Shown here one piece after another: positions 16,851-24,737 of a stretch of 41,362 bases of DNA. The stretch lies in assembly GCA_903832285.1 (NCBI GenBank), contig CAILAY010000027.1:1-41362 (forward strand), written 5' to 3'. A program made the position numbers and the translations under genes. Each line of letters begins with the position of its first letter. Position 1 is the first letter of the stretch. Under the pieces are notes generated by a model. The model searched no databases. It saw only the letters and a program-made list of their open reading frames with translations, and was not told the origin of the DNA. This DNA is from an uncultured beta proteobacterium (lineage in GTDB: Bacteria; Pseudomonadota; Gammaproteobacteria; Burkholderiales; Burkholderiaceae_C).

Positions 16851-17585
16851 ATGTCCTCTCCCAAAGTCTTGTTCGGTTTTCACGCCGTAGGCGTGCGCCT
16901 GAAAACGGCCCCCAAGTCGATCATTGAAATTTTTTTCGAGCCCACCCGGCGCGATGCGCGCATGCGTCTGTTTCTGGAGCGTGCCAACGGCGCCGGTGTG
17001 CGCCTGATCGAGGCCGATGGACTGCGCTTGGCCAAACTGGCGGGCAGTCATGGACATCAGGGCGTCGCGGCAAGGGTAGAGCCGGTGGCGCAACTCCATT
17101 CGCTGGATGATTTGTTGGATGCCATCACAGGTCCGGCGCTGTTGCTCGTGCTGGACGGCGTAACCGATCCGCACAATCTTGGGGCCTGTTTGCGCGTGGC
17201 CGACGGTGCTGGCGCACAGGCGGTGATCGCTCCCAAGGATCACGCGGTGGGCGTGAATGCCACCGTCGCCAAGGTCGCCAGTGGTGCGGCCGAAACCGTG
17301 CCCTATTTCATGGTGACGAATCTGGCGCGTACTCTGAACGAATTGAAGGAGCGCAACATCTGGATCATCGGCACGGCCGAAGACGCGCCCAAGACGCTGT
17401 ATCAAGTCGATCTCAAGGGTCCGGTTGCGCTGGTGCTTGGCGCCGAAGGTGAGGGCATGCGCCAGCTCACACGCAAGACGTGCGACGAACTCATCAGCAT
17501 CCCCATGCGGGGTGCGGTCGAAAGCCTGAACGTCTCAGTAGCCAGTGGCGTCTGTCTTTTCGAAGCTTTGCGTCAGCGTAGTTGA
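16851..17585 (+). CDS. rlmB: 23S rRNA (guanosine-2'-O)-methyltransferase RlmB
   Basis: SPOUT-fold RNA methyltransferase of 244 residues that methylates the 2'-O of G2251 in the peptidyl-transferase P-loop of 23S rRNA. The N-terminal substrate-binding domain (about 1-75) begins with [14 protein letters not shown]. The three SPOUT motifs are present: [20 protein letters not shown] (motif 1), [13 protein letters not shown] (motif 2) and [20 protein letters not shown] (motif 3), together forming the knotted SAM site. The start ATG at 16851 gives the family's usual length. It follows two intergenic repeats and precedes a conserved small protein; it appears to be transcribed alone or with that gene. 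Confidence 0.93.
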   Translation: MSSPKVLFGFHAVGVRLKTAPKSIIEIFFEPTRRDARMRLFLERANGAGVRLIEADGLRLAKLAGSHGHQGVAARVEPVAQLHSLDDLLDAITGPALLLVLDGVTDPHNLGACLRVADGAGAQAVIAPKDHAVGVNATVAKVASGAAETVPYFMVTNLARTLNELKERNIWIIGTAEDAPKTLYQVDLKGPVALVLGAEGEGMRQLTRKTCDELISIPMRGAVESLNVSVASGVCLFEALRQRS

Positions 17586-17642
17586 CGTTCAGTATCGCAC
17601 CGCCTACTCACTTTCATCACTCAACAAACTGGAAACTGCTTG

Positions 17643-18020
17643 ATGGCCACTACCTCAAAACGCTTCGTCTTCTATGCCCTGGGTCTGATCGCGGCGATCA
17701 TGGTCGCTTTCGCCGCCTATTCGGTGCTTGCCTTGAGCTGGAGCTACTCCAGCGGCGAGCGTGCGGGATTCCTGCAGAAGATGTCACGCAAAGGATGGGT
17801 CTGCAAAACCTGGGAAGGTGAACTGTCCCTGATTGCAATTCCAGGAGCGGCACCCGAGAAATTCTTGTTTTCCGTGCGGGATACGGTGGTGGCCAGGCGG
17901 CTCGAAGCCGCTATGGGGAAGCGGGTTACCTTGCTTTATGAACAGCACAAAGGTGTGCCCTCATCCTGCTTTGGGGAGACCGAATACTTCGTCGTGGACC
18001 TCAGGGAAGTCACTCCCTAA
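17643..18020 (+). CDS. Conserved hypothetical membrane-anchored protein
   Basis: Protein of 125 residues. One N-terminal hydrophobic segment covers about residues 8-30 (FVFYALGLIAAIMVAFAAYS), then a soluble, probably periplasmic domain with two Cys residues (in GWVCKTWEGEL and SSCFGETEYF). The pattern SWSYSSGERAGFLQK, then GWVCKTWEGEL, is one I recognise from an uncharacterised betaproteobacterial family. Members are sometimes labelled 6-phosphogluconate dehydrogenase, a name that nothing in this sequence supports: there is no nucleotide-binding fold. The ATG at 17643 was preferred over an in-frame TTG at 17640. It follows rlmB by 57 bp. Confidence 0.75.
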   Translation: MATTSKRFVFYALGLIAAIMVAFAAYSVLALSWSYSSGERAGFLQKMSRKGWVCKTWEGELSLIAIPGAAPEKFLFSVRDTVVARRLEAAMGKRVTLLYEQHKGVPSSCFGETEYFVVDLREVTP

Positions 18021-18032
18021 CTCCGATTCTCA

Positions 18033-18896
18033 TCATCGGAAATAGGTTTCACCCCAAACCGTGTCGGGCGTTTGGTCGGTGTCTGGCGTTCTGCTGGTGC
18101 GGGCGTTTGCGCTGCGCCTGCTGGTATTTAGAACGCTGACATTTCTCCACGAATCAGGACCAATTTCGGTTGGGGGAAAGTCGCCTGTGACCCGGCCCGA
18201 ATTAATGCGGCTGCGATGGGGGGCTTGTCGGACCGGCGGTGCCTTCGCTTTTTTGGCGTTCTTGCGCGCAAGTAGCGATTTGATGTCTCCCCGGATGATG
18301 TGTTCAACGACGACGTCATAAGTTGCAAATCCTGCAAGCTCACGAGCCGTGAGTTCATCCATTCGGAAGCTCTCACGCACCACCTTTGCCTTGGTCAAAA
18401 GGAAATTTCGCTGCTTCTGCCAATCCAAGAGTTTCGGTGTCTTGGTCTGGGTCAGAATCTGGGATTCGGTCTCGAGATGGGTTTTCATGTGATCAACGAA
18501 TTTGTCGATCAGCAGTTCCATTTCCGCCTTGGGTCTTTTGGACGCCACCGCACGCACCAATTCGTTACCAATTCCAAACAAGCGTCGATGCTGGGCGTCC
18601 AGGACAGGGTGTCCACATTCGAATGCTTCGCGCCATGAAATGTGCAAGGTCCCGTCTGTCGGGGTGTTGCCTTCCGACCATTTCAATATATCCATGCTGC
18701 CCCGGCTCGCTCGGAATGCGCGCCGGTACCGGTACCGATGAACCCATACCAAAACTCCGGCTGAGATCAACGCAGCGCTGCTGATCAGGGTCAGCGCGCC
18801 GGACAAAGGAAACAGAATCAGCACTCCCGCCCACACGTAAAGGTGTGGGAGTGCACGATAAAGCCAATCAGGATATTGCTGCTGCCACTTTTTCAC
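18033..18896 (-). CDS. Membrane-anchored hemerythrin-like protein, incomplete ligand set
   Basis: Protein of 287 residues. A hydrophobic region at about 20-52 forms one or two membrane helices. Residues about 84-208 form a bacteriohemerythrin-like four-helix domain: HPVLDAQHRRLF (ligand His103), DHMKTHLETE (His140, Glu144) and VVEHIIRGD (His199, Asp204). The third helix, where two more His ligands are expected at about 159 and 163, has Trp159 and Arg163 instead (DWQKQRNFL), so a normal di-iron site cannot form. The tail of about 80 residues is basic and low in complexity. Hemerythrin domains bind O2 or sense redox and iron; here the function is open. The GTG at 18896 was chosen because TTAGGGG lies just upstream; a GTG at 18938 would add 14 residues without a ribosome binding site. 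Confidence 0.75.
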   Translation of the reverse strand: MKKWQQQYPDWLYRALPHLYVWAGVLILFPLSGALTLISSAALISAGVLVWVHRYRYRRAFRASRGSMDILKWSEGNTPTDGTLHISWREAFECGHPVLDAQHRRLFGIGNELVRAVASKRPKAEMELLIDKFVDHMKTHLETESQILTQTKTPKLLDWQKQRNFLLTKAKVVRESFRMDELTARELAGFATYDVVVEHIIRGDIKSLLARKNAKKAKAPPVRQAPHRSRINSGRVTGDFPPTEIGPDSWRNVSVLNTSRRSANARTSRTPDTDQTPDTVWGETYFR

Positions 18897-19186
18897 TGCT
18901 GCCCCTAAAACCCAGTCGCCGCGCTCGCGGCGGCGCACTGCATTCGTGTGATTATTCTGCGCTGAGATCTGCCAATGAAATTACCCGGCAGGTAGCGTGC
19001 AAGGGGCCCACTCTAATTGTCACTTTACGTGCCTGCAAGCGTTTATTTGTTGTCAAGATAATTATCCGAGCAGTTTGTCACAGATTTGTGTCTTTTGTTA
19101 CACATCATCAAATCCATGAATGCAAAGCTTTTTGACTGAAGCAATTCGGCACGAAAGCGGATCAGAACCAATTTCCCAGGCGTTGT

Positions 19187-19771
19187 TCAGATCCAGCCGA
19201 ACCATCCGAGCAATGCGCCAACACCCAATAACCACAGCATGTGGATGCGGGTGCGCCACACCAGCAGCACACAGATCAGGGTAAGCGCCCACAATGGCCA
19301 GTCGCGGTCTGGTCGGTCGTGTGCGCTGGTCAGAATCCAGCCGGTTGCGACCAGCAGCGCAATGACGATTGGAGCCAATCCAAGTTTGAAGGCTCGAACC
19401 CCCCGCAATTCCCGATTGGCGTGTCCCCAGCGTGCCGCGACATAGGTGAGGGTGGTGCTGGGCAGCAGCATGCCACTCAGGGTGGCGAGCACGCCCAGAA
19501 GCCCGGCAGAGTTGCTGCCAGTATTGAGTCCAACATTCCATCCCATGAGCGCGACAAACAGCACATTGGGGCCGGGCGCGGCTTGGGCGATGGCGATGCT
19601 GGCGTTGAACTGCGCCTCGGTCAGCCAGTGTTCCTGCACGACCAAGTAACGGTGCATGTCTGGCGCCGTGGTGATGGCGCCACCCACGGCCAGGAGCGAC
19701 AGCGACAGGTAGTGGAGGAACAGGCTGAGCCAATCACCCGCTTCCAGGGACAGTTGCAGTACGCTGGTCAT
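19187..19771 (-). CDS. chrA: Chromate transporter, second half (short-chain ChrA)
   Basis: Polytopic membrane protein of 194 residues, a single-domain member of the chromate ion transporter (CHR) family. The signature AQAAPGPNVLFVALMGWNVG near the N-terminus is the CHR motif, followed by hydrophobic helices. It is paired with a homologous short protein just upstream, and the pair together equal one long-chain ChrA with opposite halves. The CHR family exports chromate, but many short pairs have other or unknown substrates. The ATG at 19771 overlaps the upstream stop (ATGA), so translation is coupled; this decides the start against a longer frame reaching 19891. Confidence 0.83.
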   Translation of the reverse strand: MTSVLQLSLEAGDWLSLFLHYLSLSLLAVGGAITTAPDMHRYLVVQEHWLTEAQFNASIAIAQAAPGPNVLFVALMGWNVGLNTGSNSAGLLGVLATLSGMLLPSTTLTYVAARWGHANRELRGVRAFKLGLAPIVIALLVATGWILTSAHDRPDRDWPLWALTLICVLLVWRTRIHMLWLLGVGALLGWFGWI

Positions 19772-20355
19772 GCCCCAAGCTTCCGGTACGTCAGGACCCA
19801 GGCGATGGCGCCGAGGCAGAGTAGTACCCAGTACAGCGGCCAACGCAGGACTGCGATTGCGGCGAAGCAGGCACAGCCCAGCGCCAGGCATGTGCCCGGA
19901 CCCAGAGGATTGGCCTTCAAAGCGCCCAATAATTTGAGTCCGGTCGCCGTGATCAGCCCGGCAGCCACAGCGCCCATGCCACGCAGGGCGCCTGCCACAC
20001 CAGGGTTGCCAGCGAACTGCGCATAGACCAAGGCAAGACTCAGGACCACCACCAGTGGCAGCAGCAGCATTCCGGTCAGTGCGGCCAGCGCACCTGACAG
20101 GCCGAAGTGGCGCCCCCCGATCATCAGAGAAAGATTGACCACATTGGGACCCGGCATGATTTGCGCGACCGCCCAGTCTTCGACAAACTCTTCCTGCGTC
20201 ATCCAGCGCTTCCTTTCCACCAGTTCGCGCTGCGCCACCGCCAGCACACCACCAAATCCCTGCAGAGCCAGCACGGTAAAGGAAACGAATAGGTCGGTCT
20301 TGGAACGCGGGTAGTTAGATGCAGCGTTGGTGCCTGTGGGTACGGTGTTTGCCAT
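19768..20355 (-). CDS. chrA: Chromate transporter, first half (short-chain ChrA)
   Basis: Membrane protein of 195 residues, the partner of the following gene. The CHR-type motifs are ALQGFGGVLAVAQRELVERK (the FGGP-like region) and AQIMPGPNVVNLSLMIGGRH, followed by several hydrophobic helices. Two short CHR proteins encoded by overlapping genes are thought to form a heterodimer with antiparallel topology. The substrate may be chromate or another oxyanion. ATG at 20355 is the likely start; an in-frame GTG at 20361 adds two residues. No chrB-type regulator gene lies nearby, so chromate control cannot be claimed. Confidence 0.83.
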   Translation of the reverse strand: MANTVPTGTNAASNYPRSKTDLFVSFTVLALQGFGGVLAVAQRELVERKRWMTQEEFVEDWAVAQIMPGPNVVNLSLMIGGRHFGLSGALAALTGMLLLPLVVVLSLALVYAQFAGNPGVAGALRGMGAVAAGLITATGLKLLGALKANPLGPGTCLALGCACFAAIAVLRWPLYWVLLCLGAIAWVLTYRKLGA

Positions 20356-20443
20356 GCCCACATTATCCGTGGAGTGAAATCACGAGCGCACGCTTGTGGG
20401 CAATGCCTCGGTTGCCTCAGCCTTGCCAACGGTGCCGCCGGAC

Positions 20444-20941
20444 CTACAGCGTGAGCTCCCAGATCTCGCTTACCAAGTCATGGCCGAAGGCGCGGTAAGG
20501 CTCGCTTTGCACCAGTCTGAATCCGCGTTTGGCGTAGAGCGCGCGCGCGACTGTCAGATTGCTGTGGGTCCAAAGAATCAGAGTCTTGTACGCCCTGGAC
20601 CGCGCAAAGGCCAAGCATTCGTCTGTGAGTTGAGCCCCTAAACCGAGTCCGCGCGCTTGTGGCGCAACCAGCAGCAGGCGCAGTTGGGCTTGCGTCGCGG
20701 TCTTCCTCACCACAAACACCGAGCCCACGCGAATACCGTCGATTTCAGCGATCCAGCCCCGCTCCCATGCGGGATCGTGAAGCGCCATCATCTTCGCTAC
20801 GATGTCTGCCACAAGCGCTTCGAATTCGCTGTTCCAGCCGCACTCGAGTAGATATTGCCCGCCATGCTGGCGCACCACCCAGTCCATGTCTGCGGGCAGC
20901 GCGTCACGCAGCACAATCCCGCTCGCGCTCATGGCGGACAT
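20444..20941 (-). CDS. GNAT family N-acetyltransferase
   Basis: Protein of 165 residues with the GNAT fold. Strand beta4 and the acetyl-CoA loop appear as LRLLLVAPQARGLGLGAQLTDECLAFAR (motif A, matching the Q/R-x-x-G-x-G/A pattern as Q-A-R-G-L-G), followed by the motif B-like TLILWTHSNLTVARALYAKRGF. The N-terminal phrase QHGGQYLLECGWNSEFEALVA is shared with GNATs often found fused to MarR-type regulators, but no regulator domain is present here. The substrate cannot be read from the sequence. ATG at 20941; an ATG three codons later is also possible. It precedes chrA on the same strand with an 88-bp gap. Confidence 0.85.
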   Translation of the reverse strand: MSAMSASGIVLRDALPADMDWVVRQHGGQYLLECGWNSEFEALVADIVAKMMALHDPAWERGWIAEIDGIRVGSVFVVRKTATQAQLRLLLVAPQARGLGLGAQLTDECLAFARSRAYKTLILWTHSNLTVARALYAKRGFRLVQSEPYRAFGHDLVSEIWELTL

Positions 20942-20973
20942 GGCGTCGGTAACGGTCTAGACTGGCACCGGAC

Positions 20974-21738
20974 TCAGACGGTCAAACCACCCGAGACTTC
21001 GATCACCGCGCCATTGATGTAACTGGCTTCGTCGCTGGCGAGAAACGCGTAGACGTTGGCAATCTCTTCTGGTCGACCGAGCCGGCGCATGGGCACGCGA
21101 TGTTCCATTTCGGTGATGACCTTTTCCGGGATGCTGGCCAGTATCGGGGTGGCGATAAAGCCTGGTGCCACTGCGTTCACGCGTATCCCTTTGGGACCGA
21201 GCTCGCGGCTCCATGTCTTGGTAAAACCGATGACACCAAACTTCGTCGCGGCGTAGTTGGTTTGGCCGAAATTGCCATAAATTCCGACCACAGATGATGC
21301 GTTCAGGATAACGCCGCTACCCTGTGCCACCATGCCGTCGGCCACGGCTTGTGCGCAATGGAAGACGCCGCGCAGATTCACGTCGATGACCTTGTCAAAC
21401 TGCTCCAGCGTCATCTTTTGCAGGCGCGCATCCTGCGTGATTCCGGCGTTGTTCACCAGCACGTCAATGCGGCCAAACTGCGCCGTAATCTGAGCTACCA
21501 CCGCGTCAACATTACCGCGCTTCGTCACGTCCATGACAAAGCCCAGGGTCGAGGCGCCGAACGCCTGGCATTGGGCGACGGCGGCGTCCACCGCCGCCTG
21601 CCTGACATCGCAGACGATGACAGTGGCTCCCTCCCGGGCGAATTTCAGCGCTGTTGCCAGACCGATGCCCTGGGCGGCACCGGTGATGAGACTGACTTTA
21701 TTGAGAAGACGCTGGGAAGAGGAAGCAATATCGGACAT
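20974..21738 (-). CDS. fabG: FabG-like short-chain dehydrogenase/reductase
   Basis: Classical SDR of 254 residues. The cofactor motif is GAAQGIG (20-26), NNAG is at about 96-99, and the catalytic residues are Ser149, Tyr162 and Lys166 (NYAATK). [14 protein letters not shown] and the C-terminal [16 protein letters not shown] are typical of 3-oxoacyl-ACP reductases, so reduction of a 3-ketoacyl thioester with NAD(P)H is likely. It is not in a fatty-acid gene cluster, so it is probably a paralogue of the housekeeping FabG and may act on another substrate such as 3-ketoacyl-CoA. It lies downstream of an aldehyde dehydrogenase remnant and a hairpin repeat. Confidence 0.82.
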   Translation of the reverse strand: MSDIASSSQRLLNKVSLITGAAQGIGLATALKFAREGATVIVCDVRQAAVDAAVAQCQAFGASTLGFVMDVTKRGNVDAVVAQITAQFGRIDVLVNNAGITQDARLQKMTLEQFDKVIDVNLRGVFHCAQAVADGMVAQGSGVILNASSVVGIYGNFGQTNYAATKFGVIGFTKTWSRELGPKGIRVNAVAPGFIATPILASIPEKVITEMEHRVPMRRLGRPEEIANVYAFLASDEASYINGAVIEVSGGLTV

Positions 21739-21887
21739 GGGAGTAATCGTGTTGATGTGGCGTAGCGCAGGGTTTGAGTAGCTCGCAGCCAGTGTAGCCC
21801 GTCAGTAGGGAAGTCAGCCCGTGGCAGTGCGTGAGGCACTGGCGTTTCTACCATGTCCTTGATTTGGCTCAACCGCAAGCCCAATGA

Positions 21888-21935
21888 GTTGAGGACGGGG
21901 CACGCTCGCCACGCGTAGCTTTCGTTTGTCCCTCA
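21888..21935 (-). repeat. Hairpin-forming intergenic repeat, copy E (diverged)
   Basis: It begins GTTGAGGACGGGGCACGCTC on the + strand, carries the CACGCGTAGC core and ends in GTCCCTCAA. It resembles copies A and B in order but has many changes. It lies just past the 3' end of the aldehyde dehydrogenase remnant. Confidence 0.55.
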
Positions 21936-21940
21936 AGTTG

Positions 21941-22527
21941 TCAGGCGATCTTCTTCATCCAGTGCACGAGGGTCTCGGTGAATTTGCCATAGGGCGGAAA
22001 GAACAGGGTCGAGCGGAAAAACGCGACTGGACGAAGATTGGCTTGAGTTTGGAAAATGGCTTAAACCCGAAGTCACCGTGGTAGGCACGGTTGCCGCTGG
22101 GGCCGACCCCACCGCAGGGCAGGGTGACCTGGACGAAATGCAGCAGCGTGTCGTTGACAGTGACGCCGCCCGACGTGGTTTCGCGCAGCACGCTTTTGGT
22201 GTCTGCAGCGTTGTGCCCGAAATAGTACAAAGCCAGGGTTAGTGGATGTGCGTTGAGGTAGGCGATAGCCTCATCGAGTGAGTCGCATCCCAGCCCAACA
22301 CGGGCAGGACCGGGCCGAATATTTCTTCCTGCATCACACTTATGCTGTCGTTGACCTGGGACAGGATGGTGGGTCGTAGTTTGCGAGTTTGCGCTGATGG
22401 CACCGGTTATCGCATCCTCGTGTTTCTCCAGGCGAGCTTTGTGGCTGGCAAGTCGATCAAGGCGTGTTGTCAAGTCGGGGATACTGCCTCGTGCAAAGGT
22501 TGCGCGCTGCTGATCAAAGTAGTGTTT
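21941..22527 (-). pseudogene. Coniferyl-aldehyde dehydrogenase remnant with large internal deletion
   Basis: Read from 22527 downward, the N-terminal part encodes HYFDQQRATFARG, then TTRLDRLASHKARLEKHEDA, which matches the start of coniferyl-aldehyde dehydrogenases. The sequence then jumps to VNDSISVMQEEIFGPVLPVL in a second frame and shifts back to DSLDEAIAYLNAHPLTLALY, then TTSGGVTVNDTLLHF. After another shift it ends PPYGKFTETLVHWMKKIA and a stop at 21941. About 300 residues in the middle, including the catalytic Cys region and most of the NAD site, are gone, and the original start is lost behind a TGA. It has at least two frameshifts besides the deletion, so it cannot encode an active enzyme. 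The name comes from the N-terminal and C-terminal motifs only. Confidence 0.85.
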
Positions 22528-22592
22528 TCATGGCCGAACCATAACCGAATGGCCATGAACACTAGGGTGGAGGTTGCCCCTAATCGGACAAC

Positions 22593-23858
22593 TTAGCCGC
22601 CGCGGCGCATCATCTCGAAGAACTCGTTGTTGGTCTTTGTCGCCTTCATCTGCTTGAGCACCATTTCCATGGCCTCGATTTCGTCCATGTTGTACATGAA
22701 CTGGCGCAGGATGCGGGTCTTTTGCAGAATGTCCGGTGCCAGCAGCAACTCTTCGCGCCGCGTGCCGCTGCGGTTCAACTGGATGGAAGGGAAGACGCGC
22801 TTTTCATAAAGGCGTCGGTCCAGGTGAATTTCCGAATTGCCCGTGCCCTTGAACTCTTCGAAGATGACTTCGTCCATGCGGCTTCCGGTATCAATCAGCG
22901 CCGTGCCAATGATGGTCAGCGAACCACCTTCTTCCACATTGCGCGCCGCACCCAGGAAGCGCTTGGGACGTTGCAGGGCATTCGCGTCGACGCCGCCGGT
23001 CAACACCTTGCCGGACGAGGGCACTACGTTGTTGTAGGCGCGCGCCAGACGCGTGATGGAGTCCAGCAGGATGACCACGTCTTTCTTCAGTTCGACCAGG
23101 CGTTTGGCGCGCTCGATCACCATTTCAGCCACGTGCACGTGGCGCGCAGCGGGTTCGTCAAAGGTGGATGCGATGACTTCGCCCTTGACCGTGCGCTGCA
23201 TTTCGGTCACTTCTTCCGGACGCTCGTCCACCAGCAAGACCATCATGTAGATCTCGGGATAATTGGCGGCGATGGCGTGTGCGATGTGTTGCATCATCAC
23301 CGTCTTGCCGCTCTTGGGCGGCGCCACAAGCAAGGCGCGCTGACCTTTGCCGATGGGGGCGATGATGTCGATGATGCGGCCCGTGATGTTCTCGTCGCTC
23401 TTGACGTTGTCGCGTTCCAACTTCATTTGCACGTTGGGGAACAGTGGAGTCAGATTCTCGAACATCACCTTGTGCTTGTTCTCTTCCGGCCCGCCACCGT
23501 TGACCTTGTCCAACTTGTTCAGCGCAAAGTAGCGTTCACCGTCCTTCGGTGTGCGCACTTCACCTTCTATCATGTCGCCGGTGTGCAGATTGAAACGGCG
23601 TACCTGGCTCGGGCTGATGTAGATGTCGTCCGTGCTTGCCGTGTAGCTCGTGTCGGGGCTGCGCAGAAACCCGAAACCGTCGGGCAGAATTTCGAGCACG
23701 CCGTCTGCAATGATCTGTTCTCCCGTGCGGGCGCGTTTCTTGATGATGGCAAACATCAACTCCTGTTTGCGCATGCGGCCGGTGTTTTCAATCTCAAGCT
23801 CTTCAGCCTGCTTGAGGACTTCGGAGACGTGCAGTGCCTTGAGTTCGTTTAAGTGCAT
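22593..23858 (-). CDS. rho: Transcription termination factor Rho
   Basis: Hexameric RNA-dependent ATPase of 421 residues, close to the usual length. The N-terminal RNA-binding (cold-shock-like) domain holds [20 protein letters not shown] (56-75), with the Walker A APPKSGKT at 179-186, Walker B-type [16 protein letters not shown], the Q-loop [14 protein letters not shown] and the C-terminal MRRGG. It frees RNA polymerase at rut-dependent sites. It follows trxA on the same strand, a common order. The ATG at 23858 begins [15 protein letters not shown], the expected N-terminus without the insertions seen in some other groups. A strong hairpin lies in its 5' leader (see 23935). Confidence 0.96.
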   Translation of the reverse strand: MHLNELKALHVSEVLKQAEELEIENTGRMRKQELMFAIIKKRARTGEQIIADGVLEILPDGFGFLRSPDTSYTASTDDIYISPSQVRRFNLHTGDMIEGEVRTPKDGERYFALNKLDKVNGGGPEENKHKVMFENLTPLFPNVQMKLERDNVKSDENITGRIIDIIAPIGKGQRALLVAPPKSGKTVMMQHIAHAIAANYPEIYMMVLLVDERPEEVTEMQRTVKGEVIASTFDEPAARHVHVAEMVIERAKRLVELKKDVVILLDSITRLARAYNNVVPSSGKVLTGGVDANALQRPKRFLGAARNVEEGGSLTIIGTALIDTGSRMDEVIFEEFKGTGNSEIHLDRRLYEKRVFPSIQLNRSGTRREELLLAPDILQKTRILRQFMYNMDEIEAMEMVLKQMKATKTNNEFFEMMRRGG

Positions 23859-23934
23859 GGAATGGGGCCCGCTGGGGCAGTGTGAAGGGAATCCGAAAGG
23901 GAAGTGAAACGAAGAACCTGGGGGAGGTTGAAAG

Positions 23935-23978
23935 CCAGGCGGTACGGGCCTGAACTACCGGGAACTCGAACCGCCTGG
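23935..23978 (-). promoter_or_regulatory. Hairpin in the rho 5' leader
   Basis: Perfect 9-bp inverted repeat CCAGGCGGT (23935-23943) and ACCGCCTGG (23970-23978) with a 26-nt loop, about 77 bp upstream of the rho start. A competing inner pairing GGTA/TACC (23941-23944 with 23956-23959) is possible. Rho is autoregulated by attenuation in its leader in enterobacteria; a similar role here is only inferred. Confidence 0.5.
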
Positions 23979-24006
23979 ACTTGGCGCCCGACGATGAACC
24001 GACCGA

Positions 24007-24015
24007 ATTATGACA
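24007..24015 (-). promoter_or_regulatory. rho: Possible extended -10 promoter for rho
   Basis: On the reverse strand TGTCATAAT reads as an extended -10 (TG-n-CATAAT). It lies about 150 bp upstream of the rho start and before the leader hairpin. The -35 region is poor. No transcript start is known, so this remains a candidate. Confidence 0.35.
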
Positions 24016-24083
24016 GGAAAAAAGTCCGGTTACACCGCGTTTACCCGACCTGGCTGGTTAATCGGTGGGGAACATCCCAAGGG

Positions 24084-24112
24084 CCGCTGAGCGTAACTTT
24101 GCTCTGTCCTGC
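24084..24112 (+). repeat. Partial intergenic repeat, copy F
   Basis: The half-copy shares GCGTAACTTTGCTCTGTCCT with the right half of copy C, in the same orientation. The sequence just after it (CAACATCC) also matches, inverted, the spacer between copies C and D. Confidence 0.5.
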
Positions 24113-24138
24113 ACGGAACAGCCAACATCCGCCAATTG

Positions 24139-24186
24139 GTTGAGGACCGAGCGTGTTCACTTTGCATTGCTGGGGCCTGTCCCCCA
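24139..24186 (-). repeat. Diverged intergenic repeat, copy G
   Basis: It starts GTTGAGGACCGAGC like copies A and B and ends in GGCCTGTCCCCCAC. The middle differs strongly, so only the ends support membership. Confidence 0.4.
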
Positions 24187-24196
24187 CGATTGATGA

Positions 24197-24247
24197 GTTG
24201 AGGACAGAGCAAGTCTCGCTGCGCGTAGACCTTGGTCTGTGCCGCAA
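24197..24247 (-). repeat. Intergenic repeat, copy B
   Basis: On the + strand it reads GTTGAGGACAGAGCAAG, then CTGCGCGTAGACC, then TTGGTCTGTGCCGCAA, nearly the reverse of copy C. It ends 4 bp before the trxA stop codon, so it would be transcribed just after trxA. Confidence 0.7.
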
Positions 24248-24251
24248 TGTC

Positions 24252-24584
24252 TCACGCTAACTGTTCGTCGATAAACGCGCTCATTTGTGACTTGCTCATG
24301 GCTCCAACCTTGGTGGCGGCAAGTTGGCCGCCCTTGAATACCATCAGCGTGGGGATGCCGCGAATGCCGAACTTGGCCGGAATATCGCGGTTTTCATCGA
24401 CATTCATCTTGGTAATCTGGAGCTTGCCGTCGTAGGTCTGAGCCAATTCATCCAGGATCGGCGCGATGCCCTTGCAGGGCCCACACCACTCGGCCCAATA
24501 GTCGACTAGCACGGGTTTGTCGGACTTCAAGACATCGCTGTCAAAAGTGGCGTCGGTCGTATGTGTGATCAGCTCGCTGGCCAT
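24252..24584 (-). CDS. trxA: Thioredoxin 1
   Basis: Thioredoxin of 110 residues with the active-site motif WCGPC (Cys34, Cys37) and the cis-proline loop [14 protein letters not shown]. It reduces protein disulfides in the cytoplasm using electrons from thioredoxin reductase. The ATG at 24584 ([14 protein letters not shown]) was chosen because it begins at the usual position for TrxA; an 11-residue upstream extension is not family-like. It sits upstream of rho on the same strand and divergent from the addB-like gene. Its stop is followed directly by hairpin repeat B. Confidence 0.95.
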   Translation of the reverse strand: MASELITHTTDATFDSDVLKSDKPVLVDYWAEWCGPCKGIAPILDELAQTYDGKLQITKMNVDENRDIPAKFGIRGIPTLMVFKGGQLAATKVGAMSKSQMSAFIDEQLA

Positions 24585-24737
24585 GATGGTTCCTTGGAAA
24601 TTGGGCGGTGGCGCCAACGTCCATGCTCCGGCATCCGAGCGCCACGAGTCATGAAAGTTGGTTCGTACGCGTTAAAGTCGAAGCATTGTGACATATGCCC
24701 AGCTCTTGCTCTCTGTTGCACCTGCCTACGCCGCGCT

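Larger units (their letters stand above)
23859..24251. other. 393-bp gap between rho and trxA: leader hairpin, promoter and repeats
   Basis: No gene is seen here. On the rho side lie a leader hairpin (23935-23978) and an extended -10-like site (24007-24015). The trxA side, 24084-24247, is almost wholly made of three members of the intergenic repeat family. Short open frames through it are not supported by any recognised protein. Confidence 0.6.

Noticed and set aside
18022-18040. TCCGAT...ATCGGA hairpin between two convergent genes as a terminator
   Set aside because: The stem is only 6 bp and neither side is followed by a T-run; too weak to call.
22722-23852. Long + strand open frame (376 codons) opposite rho
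   Set aside because: It is antisense to rho, Val/His-rich and without a family match; codon bias of rho explains it.
23955-23985. GGTTCGAGTTCC on the reverse strand, like a tRNA T-arm
   Set aside because: The flanking bases do not form the T-stem or the rest of a cloverleaf; the sequence is explained by the rho leader hairpin.
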